A stretch of DNA of 64,000 nucleotides from Bradyrhizobium roseum (GTDB lineage: Bacteria > Pseudomonadota > Alphaproteobacteria > Rhizobiales > Xanthobacteraceae): contig NZ_CP129212.1 in assembly GCF_030413175.1 (NCBI RefSeq), positions 3,534,001 through 3,598,000 of the forward strand, written 5' to 3'. A program made the position numbers and the translations under genes. Of the stretch, positions 59,270 through 64,000 are shown piece after piece (position 1 is the first letter of the stretch; each line of letters begins with the position of its first letter). The notes beneath the pieces were generated by a model. It searched no databases. It was not told the origin of the DNA and saw only the letters and a program-made list of their open reading frames with translations.

Positions 59270-60181
59270 CTACGCGCTGTCCTTGCTGCGCCACGGGAAC
59301 AGATTGGCGGGGAAATCGGCCGCCGGCTTGCGCTCGCGGTGCGGGCGCGGCGGGAGCGGCTGCGGATTGAGCGCCGGCTCAACCACTTCTCGGTAGAGGT
59401 GCCAGGTGGCGTGGCCCAGCAGCGGAATGACGACGGCAAGGCCGATGAACGCCGGCAGCGTCCCCGCCACCAGCAGGAGCGCCACGATCAATCCCCACGC
59501 CGCCATCGGCACGGGATTGCGCGCGACGGCGCGCAGCGAGGTCACCATCGCATCGCCGGCGCCCGCATGGCGGTCGAGCATCAACGGGAACGACACCACG
59601 CTGATGCAGAGCGCGACGAGCGCGAACAGGAACCCGACACCGCAGCCGACCAGGATCAACCACCAGCCTTGCGGCGTCGCCAGCACGCGCGCGGCAAAAT
59701 CGGAAATGCCGGTTGCGCCGGCATAGCCGAATGCGGCGATATAGATCGCCTGTGCGGTTGCCACCCACGTCGCGAACAGCGCGAACAACAGCACACCGAG
59801 TCCGAGCATCGCGCCGAACGACGGCGAGCGCACGACCTCGATCGCATCCCAGGCCGTGGCCTCTTCACCGCGTTCACGGCGACGGCTCATCTCGTAGAGA
59901 CCGAGCGCGGCAAACGGGCCGAGCAGGGCAAACCCGGCGGCGAGCGGAAACAGCAGCGGCAGTACCGAATAGCCGAGCACGGCGCGCGCCAGCACCAATC
60001 CCAGGACGGGGTAGATGATGCACAGGACGACGGCGTGGGTTGGAACGGCCTTGAAGTCTTCCCAACCGCGCTGCAGGGCCCGATGCAGTTCCGTCAGGCC
60101 AATGGTTCGGATGACGGGCGCGGTGGCGGGATTTGGTCCGCTTTGCGCCATCGATGTGACATTGCCGTGATACGTCGCCAT
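59270..60181 (-). CDS. DUF2189 multi-spanning membrane protein
   Basis: A 303-residue integral membrane protein of the uncharacterised DUF2189 family, with about six hydrophobic helices (for example VLLFALFATWVATAQAIY and LILVGCGVGFLFALVALCIS). The N-terminal RTIGLTELHRALQRGWEDF and the GPFAALGLYEMSRRRERG turn match the family pattern. Its function is unknown. The C-terminal tail is Pro/Arg-rich. The ATG at 60179-60181 follows GGGAGA. Confidence 0.85.
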   Translation of the reverse strand: MATYHGNVTSMAQSGPNPATAPVIRTIGLTELHRALQRGWEDFKAVPTHAVVLCIIYPVLGLVLARAVLGYSVLPLLFPLAAGFALLGPFAALGLYEMSRRRERGEEATAWDAIEVVRSPSFGAMLGLGVLLFALFATWVATAQAIYIAAFGYAGATGISDFAARVLATPQGWWLILVGCGVGFLFALVALCISVVSFPLMLDRHAGAGDAMVTSLRAVARNPVPMAAWGLIVALLLVAGTLPAFIGLAVVIPLLGHATWHLYREVVEPALNPQPLPPRPHRERKPAADFPANLFPWRSKDSA

Positions 60182-60236
60182 GGTCGCTGTCTCCCTCGCG
60201 GTCGCAGTGCGCCAGCAAGGACGCAAACGCGCCGCT

Positions 60237-60359
60237 TCATAGAATGATCGCGATCAGGCCAGACGCGAAGACAAACGGAACCGGCCATGTCGCGAACTGA
60301 ATTGCCAGCGTACTCCCATACAGCCGGCGAACGCACTCACGCTTCGGTGAATGTTTCAT
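60237..60359 (-). CDS. possible single-span micro-protein
   Basis: A 40-residue frame with a basic start (MKHSPKRECVRRLYG) and one hydrophobic helix to its end (TLAIQFATWPVPFVFASGLI). That looks like a small inner-membrane protein. The ribosome site is poor, and no homologue is known to me. It lies in the 288-base gap between two divergent genes, so it could be chance. Confidence 0.3.
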   Translation of the reverse strand: MKHSPKRECVRRLYGSTLAIQFATWPVPFVFASGLIAIIL

Positions 60360-60469
60360 TGGCCAAGCGTCGCCCGTCTGGCTAGACTTGTTGTGATCCC
60401 GGCTGGCGCTGCCGATCGGACGGTGCCGCAAGAGATTCACTCCATCCTCAATTTCATTGGGAGCGAACG

Positions 60470-60850
60470 ATGAGCATTTTCGGAAAAATCATGGGCGCGA
60501 TTTTCGGTACCAAGGCGGACGCCGCGCCTGCTGGCGGCGGCGCGGCTGCGGGCGGAGGATCCTCCGGAGGTGCCGCGGCACCGGCAGCAGCGACCGTCGA
60601 CGTCGCCCCCATCCTCGACCAGGCGGTGAAGGCCAAAGGCGAGAAGCTGGAGTGGCGTACCTCGATCGTCGATCTGATGAAGGCGCTCGATATCGACTCC
60701 AGCTTCGCGGCGCGCAAGGAACTCGCCAAGGAGCTCGGCTATACCGGCGACAGCAACGATTCCGCCAGCATGAATATCTGGCTGCACAAACAGGTCATGA
60801 CCAAGCTGGCCGCCAATGGCGGCAAGCTGCCGCCTGAGATCAAGCACTGA
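60470..60850 (+). CDS. DUF3597 domain protein
   Basis: A 126-residue soluble protein. The N-terminal MSIFGKIMGAIFG is followed by a Gly/Ala linker (about 18-43). The DUF3597 helical domain follows, with LEWRTSIVDLMKALDIDSS and AARKELAKELGYTGD ending WLHKQVMTKLAANGGKLP. The Glu-Leu-Gly-Tyr turn resembles a LysM-like or BON-linked small helical domain. Its function is unknown. A strong intrinsic terminator follows. Confidence 0.9.
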   Translation: MSIFGKIMGAIFGTKADAAPAGGGAAAGGGSSGGAAAPAAATVDVAPILDQAVKAKGEKLEWRTSIVDLMKALDIDSSFAARKELAKELGYTGDSNDSASMNIWLHKQVMTKLAANGGKLPPEIKH

Positions 60851-60876
60851 CGCTTCGTTCGGTTTGCGCATGCAAG

Positions 60877-60905
60877 GGCCCGCGGCGACGCGGGCCTTTC
60901 CTTTT
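60877..60905 (+). terminator. intrinsic terminator of the DUF3597 gene
   Basis: GGCCCGC and GCGGGCC pair around a six-base loop (GGCGAC), then TTTCCTTTT. Distance from the DUF3597 stop is 26 bases. It is the clearest stem-plus-T-run in the window. Confidence 0.85.
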
Positions 60906-60978
60906 GGCGCGATTGCGATGCAGCAACGCGCAAGCGGTATCCACTTCGCCGTGAAGACCAAGCAAAACGGAGGAAGCC

Positions 60979-61218
60979 ATGAGCGATGTCGACCGCAGGA
61001 CGGTTTTGGCATGGGACGGTCAAGCAGAACTCGGACCTGAGCAACATGATCTGGAACGTGGCCGAGCAGATCGCCAAGCTTTCGGAAGCCTTTGAACTCA
61101 AGGCGGGTGACATCATCTATTCCGGCACACCGGAAAACGTCGGCCCGGTCGTGAAGGGCGACGTGCTGTTGTGCAAGCTCGAGGGCCTGCCGGATATGTC
61201 GATCCGGATTATGGGAGG
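60979..61218 (+). pseudogene. remnant of a fumarylacetoacetate hydrolase family gene
   Basis: From about 61011, in the frame of 60986, the translation reads GTVKQNSDLSNMIWNVAEQ and continues through AGDIIYSGTPENVGPVVKGD to LEGLPDMSIRI. That is the C-terminal third of the FAH family (fumarylpyruvate or acylpyruvate hydrolase). The catalytic N-terminal two thirds, with the metal-binding glutamates, is missing. A strong GGAGGAAGCC ribosome site and ATG at 60979 remain upstream in another frame (MSDVDRRTVLAWDG), which meets a stop after 37 residues. The usual stop codon near the end of the FAH part is also lost. It is therefore a decayed gene. Confidence 0.8.
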
Positions 61219-61228
61219 CGGGGAACTT

Positions 61229-61528
61229 TCACGCCGTCAGATCGACGAACTCCGGGTTCTTGCGCAGATAGTCCACCACAAAACCGCAACCGGCGATGAC
61301 CTTGCGGCCGTCGGCGCGGATCAGTTCGAGCGAGCCCCTCACCAGTTCGGAAGCAATCCCGCGGCCTCGTAACGCGCGGGGTGTTTCTGTGTGGGTGATG
61401 ATGACTGCCGTAGGCGTGAGGCGATAATTCGCAAACGCCACGGCGCCGTCGACGTCGAGTTCGAAGCGATTTTGAGTCTTGTTGTCGCGAACGGCGGCCA
61501 TGGCGATTCCCGGATGAGTGATTTTCAT
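61229..61528 (-). CDS. GNAT-type N-acetyltransferase of the YjdJ/GTN_2 group
   Basis: A 99-residue short acetyltransferase-like protein. The acetyl-CoA binding pattern RGRGIASELVRGSLE and the conserved HTETPRALRGRG lead, with GCGFVVDYLRKNPEF at the C-terminus, typical of the N-acetyltransferase YjdJ-like family. The start ATG at 61526-61528 (MKITHPGIAM) is the best. A second ATG ten codons on is possible. The long upstream extension in this frame has no protein character. The 3' end lies next to the FAH remnant, in convergent orientation. Confidence 0.88.
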   Translation of the reverse strand: MKITHPGIAMAAVRDNKTQNRFELDVDGAVAFANYRLTPTAVIITHTETPRALRGRGIASELVRGSLELIRADGRKVIAGCGFVVDYLRKNPEFVDLTA

Positions 61529-61784
61529 GTAGGGGCATGGCCGCAGCGATGCAAACCGGCGAAGGAACGGCGCGACCGCAGGTTCCGCGCGTTGGTGCAG
61601 CGCAACGACGGGGCGTCCGCGGGCGTAGCGCGCAAGATCTTCGCATGCGGACCTTGCAACGGTGTGCAGGGCCCCTAGGTGTTTTGGATGACATACGCCG
61701 CCGCGGCGGCAGGGTCTGGGCCTAAGTCGAACATGCGCTGATCGCGGCCGCCCATGTATGCCTCTTCTTAAAGGGAGGTTTGCC

Positions 61785-62186
61785 ATGTCGGGCATTGGTT
61801 TCTTCAGCAAGCATCGGACGTGGGAAGACTGGTGCGGCATGCTGCTGGGCGTGCTGATCGTGGTGTCGCCGTGGTTTCCGTTCTCCAACCATGACGTGAT
61901 GGACGCCGAACGCAGCACCATGATCCTCAATACGTTCGTGGTCGGCATGCTGGTGTTCGGCCTGGGCCAGCTCGAATATGTCGCACTGCAGCGCTGGGAG
62001 GAGGTGGGCGAGATCGTGCTCGGCCTCTGGCTGATCGCCTCGCCGCTGATTCTTGGATATTCCGGCGACGAGGCGCTTCGCATGTGGCACATGACGCTCG
62101 GTGCCATCGTCGCCGCGCTGGGCGCGCTTCAGCTCTGGCAGGACTGGCGGCTGAGCGAGCAGGAACTGGCCAAGCATTCCCAGTAG
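61785..62186 (+). CDS. SPW-repeat membrane protein
   Basis: A 133-residue membrane protein with two SPW repeats. Each begins with a Trp-rich turn, WEDWCGMLLGVLIVVSPW and WEEVGEIVLGLWLIASPL, and each is followed by a further hydrophobic helix (NTFVVGMLVFGLGQLEYV and TLGAIVAALGALQLW). The ATG at 61785 follows AAAGGGAGG. The in-frame ATG at 61758 adds nine residues. Function of the SPW family is unknown. Confidence 0.88.
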   Translation: MSGIGFFSKHRTWEDWCGMLLGVLIVVSPWFPFSNHDVMDAERSTMILNTFVVGMLVFGLGQLEYVALQRWEEVGEIVLGLWLIASPLILGYSGDEALRMWHMTLGAIVAALGALQLWQDWRLSEQELAKHSQ

Positions 62187-62373
62187 TTTATTTGGCGAGC
62201 AAAGCGCCGGATTCGTCGTGGCGCGGCAGGATGCCAGCCGGCAGGGCGGCTGTGCCAGCCAAGATCAGCTTTCGCGGGTAACCGTGGTGATCCCTTGAAT
62301 CATGGGTGGAGTTGATGGACGGGCGCGCCGGGCCGGCTATGGTGATGCGCACAACGCTTGCCGGGAGAATACC

Positions 62374-62502
62374 ATGGCCAATGAAAAAGGCCCCAACATC
62401 AAAAAGAAGCAGAAATGCAAGAACTGCGAGGGCAAGGGCCTGCTGAAGAAGGGCGACCGGGTGGTCAAGTGCCAGCGCTGCAAGGGGACCGGTGTGCGCT
62501 GA
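62374..62502 (+). CDS. 42-residue zinc-ribbon-like micro-protein
   Basis: A very small basic protein with two CxxCxGxG units: CKNCEGKG and CQRCKGTG, separated by LLKKGDRVVK. That matches one zinc site of the DnaJ central cysteine-rich region. There is no J-domain or membrane segment. It begins MANEKGPNIKKKQK, after CCGGGAG. The short length and conserved ligand spacing make it a credible gene. A role in protein folding or RNA binding is guesswork. Confidence 0.8.
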   Translation: MANEKGPNIKKKQKCKNCEGKGLLKKGDRVVKCQRCKGTGVR

Positions 62503-62608
62503 GGCCGGCCCACGGATTTGAGCAGGCGGCAGGCTTTCTGCTATCGTTGCGCCGAGCTGACTACGTCTGTTGTTCGAAAATGCAGGTTGATTCCCGGTGT
62601 CTGAAACC

Positions 62609-64000
62609 ATGACGATTCCCGTTCCGCGCGGCGGCTTGGCGCGGATGTCGCGCCGGGTGATGAACCTCGCGCATATGCTGACCCAGAACGCCCGCCGCCA
62701 TGGCAACCGCACTGGCTTCGTGTGGGGCGACAGAACCTGGACCTGGCGCGAGATCGACGGTCATGTCTCCGCGCTGGCGGCCGGCCTCGCCGCGCGCGGC
62801 ATCGTCAAGGGCGATCGCCTTCTCGTGCATTCCAAGAATTGCGACGAGATGTTCTGGTCGATGTTCGCGGCTTTCCGGTTGGGGGCGGTCTGGGTGCCGA
62901 CCAATTTCCGCCTGATGCCGGACGAGGTCGCCTATCTCGCTTCCGCCTCCGGGGCGAAGGGGTTTTTGTGTCATGGTGATTTTCCCGATCATGTGACCGC
63001 TGCGGCCAATCCCGCGCTCGAATTCACCTGGCGGATCGGCGAGGGGGCGTTCGGCGAGCGGGAGGTGAGCGAGGTGATCGCGTCGCACGCCGGCGCCAGG
63101 GTCGAGAACGCTGCGGTCGAGTACGACGATCCCTGCTGGTTCTTCTTCACCTCCGGCACCACCGGCCGCTCCAAGGCCGCGGTGCTCACCCACGGCCAGA
63201 TGGCCTTTGTGGTGACCAATCATCTGGCTGACCTGACGCCCGGCACCACGGAGACCGACGCTTCGCTGGTGGTCGCGCCGCTGTCGCATGGCGCCGGTGT
63301 GCACCAACTGATGCAGGCCGCGCGCGGCGTGCCGACCATTTTGCTGCCGACCGAAAAATTCGATATCGCCGAAGCGTTCCGCCTGATCGAAACGCATCGC
63401 GTCAGCAACATGTTTACCGTGCCGACGATCTTGAAGATGATGGTCGAGCACCCTGCGGTCGACAAATACGATCACTCCTCGCTGCGCTACGTGATCTATG
63501 CCGGCGCGCCGATGTATCGCGAGGACCAGAAGGCGGCGTTGAAAAAACTGGGATCGGTGCTGGTGCAATATTTCGGGCTTGGCGAGGTCACCGGCAACAT
63601 CACGGTCATGCCGACCAGCCTGCACGATCCCGAGGACGGTCCGCAGGCCCGCATCGGCACCTGCGGCTTCGAACGCACGGGCATGCAGGTCTCGATCCAG
63701 GGCGACGATGGGCGCGAACTCAAACCGTTCGAGACCGGCGAGATCTGCGTGATCGGCCCCGCCGTGTTCGCGGGCTATTACGACAACCCCGAGGCCAACG
63801 CAAAGGCGTTCCGCGACGGCTGGTTTCGCACCGGCGATCTCGGCCACATGGACGAGGAGGGCTTTGTCTACATCACGGGCCGCGCTTCCGACATGTACAT
63901 CTCGGGCGGCTCCAACATCTATCCGCGCGAGGTCGAGGAGAAGATTCTCACCCATCCCGCGATCGGCGAAGTCGCCGTGCTCGGCGTGCCCGACCCGTTC
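62609..64000 (+). CDS. acyl-CoA synthetase, AMP-dependent (runs off the window)
   Basis: A fatty-acyl or aryl-CoA ligase-type enzyme, 464 codons visible with the 3' end missing. The ATP-phosphate loop is FFFTSGTTGRSKAAVLTHG. VVAPLSHGAGVHQ, YFGLGEVTGNI, the adenine-binding and hinge motifs WFRTGDLGHMDEEGF and ITGRASDMYISGGSNIYPRE are present. The C-terminal subdomain begins just before the edge, at IGEVAVLGVPDPF. Its A10 lysine lies beyond the window. An alternative GTG start is at 62597. No stop codon occurs in this frame up to 64000. Confidence 0.93.
   Translation, partial: MTIPVPRGGLARMSRRVMNLAHMLTQNARRHGNRTGFVWGDRTWTWREIDGHVSALAAGLAARGIVKGDRLLVHSKNCDEMFWSMFAAFRLGAVWVPTNFRLMPDEVAYLASASGAKGFLCHGDFPDHVTAAANPALEFTWRIGEGAFGEREVSEVIASHAGARVENAAVEYDDPCWFFFTSGTTGRSKAAVLTHGQMAFVVTNHLADLTPGTTETDASLVVAPLSHGAGVHQLMQAARGVPTILLPTEKFDIAEAFRLIETHRVSNMFTVPTILKMMVEHPAVDKYDHSSLRYVIYAGAPMYREDQKAALKKLGSVLVQYFGLGEVTGNITVMPTSLHDPEDGPQARIGTCGFERTGMQVSIQGDDGRELKPFETGEICVIGPAVFAGYYDNPEANAKAFRDGWFRTGDLGHMDEEGFVYITGRASDMYISGGSNIYPREVEEKILTHPAIGEVAVLGVPDPF

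Noticed and set aside
61229..62107. Long form of the GNAT-type gene from 62107
   Set aside because: The extra 193 codons have no protein character and overlap the SPW gene on the other strand. The ATG at 61528 gives the complete family-size protein.
62188..62712. Minus-strand 174-codon open frame near the zinc-ribbon micro-protein
   Set aside because: Its C-terminal stretch (LILAGTAALPAGILPRHD) looks protein-like, but the frame crosses two well supported plus-strand genes and the rest has no protein character. It could at most be a decayed gene end around 62188-62290.

Overview
The window reads as chromosome of a high-GC alphaproteobacterium, most likely Bradyrhizobium or a close relative in the Nitrobacteraceae. 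The support is gene order (dgt-argS-SPOR-nagZ-scpAB-tatABC-serS-surE-pcm-nlpD and yajC-secD-secF), a pyruvate dehydrogenase E1 beta with its own lipoyl domain, and nine palindromic intergenic repeats of kinds I associate from memory with Bradyrhizobium and Rhodopseudomonas. It is dense housekeeping chromosome. I saw no rRNA, tRNA, CRISPR array, phage, insertion sequence or conjugation gene.

Layout. 1-6.1 kb: an exported protein of unknown family, a HAD phosphatase, queF, eno, a quinone-oxidoreductase-like protein and an FMN reductase. 6.2-12.4 kb: ftsB, then a pyruvate dehydrogenase operon (pdhA, pdhB, a DUF5076 gene, pdhC, lpdA). 12.5-22.8 kb: a threonine-synthase-like enzyme, a TctC-type binding protein, slt, an RTX protein, ilvD, a Sel1-repeat protein and xthA. 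23-30.5 kb: an RND efflux pair coupled to an exported amidohydrolase, then a hybrid histidine kinase. 30.5-33.7 kb: a LysR-controlled locus with a tartrate-dehydrogenase-like enzyme and another orphan TctC protein.

33.7-49.1 kb is a cell-envelope and information-processing block: erpA, dgt, argS, a SPOR protein, nagZ, scpA, scpB, tatABC, serS, surE, pcm and an NlpD-like lipoprotein, interrupted by one opposing receiver-only regulator. 49.2-54.8 kb: a DUF815 ATPase, then yajC-secD-secF followed by homologues of the mitochondrial complex I assembly factors NDUFAF3 and NDUFAF6. 54.8-57.7 kb: trmFO, a kinase-like protein carrying the C-terminal subdomain of an acyl-adenylate synthetase, and a DUF1127 micro-protein. 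58.2-64 kb: an MltB-type transglycosylase, DUF2189, DUF3597, a broken fumarylacetoacetate-hydrolase gene, a GNAT-type protein, an SPW-repeat protein, a 42-residue zinc-ribbon-like protein, and an acyl-CoA synthetase that runs off the end.

The observations I rate highest are the kinase-like/AMP-binding-C fusion next to trmFO, the two complex I assembly factor homologues behind secDF, the DUF5076 gene inside the pdh operon, and the RND-amidohydrolase coupling. I did not find a clearly new multi-gene defence or biosynthetic system.
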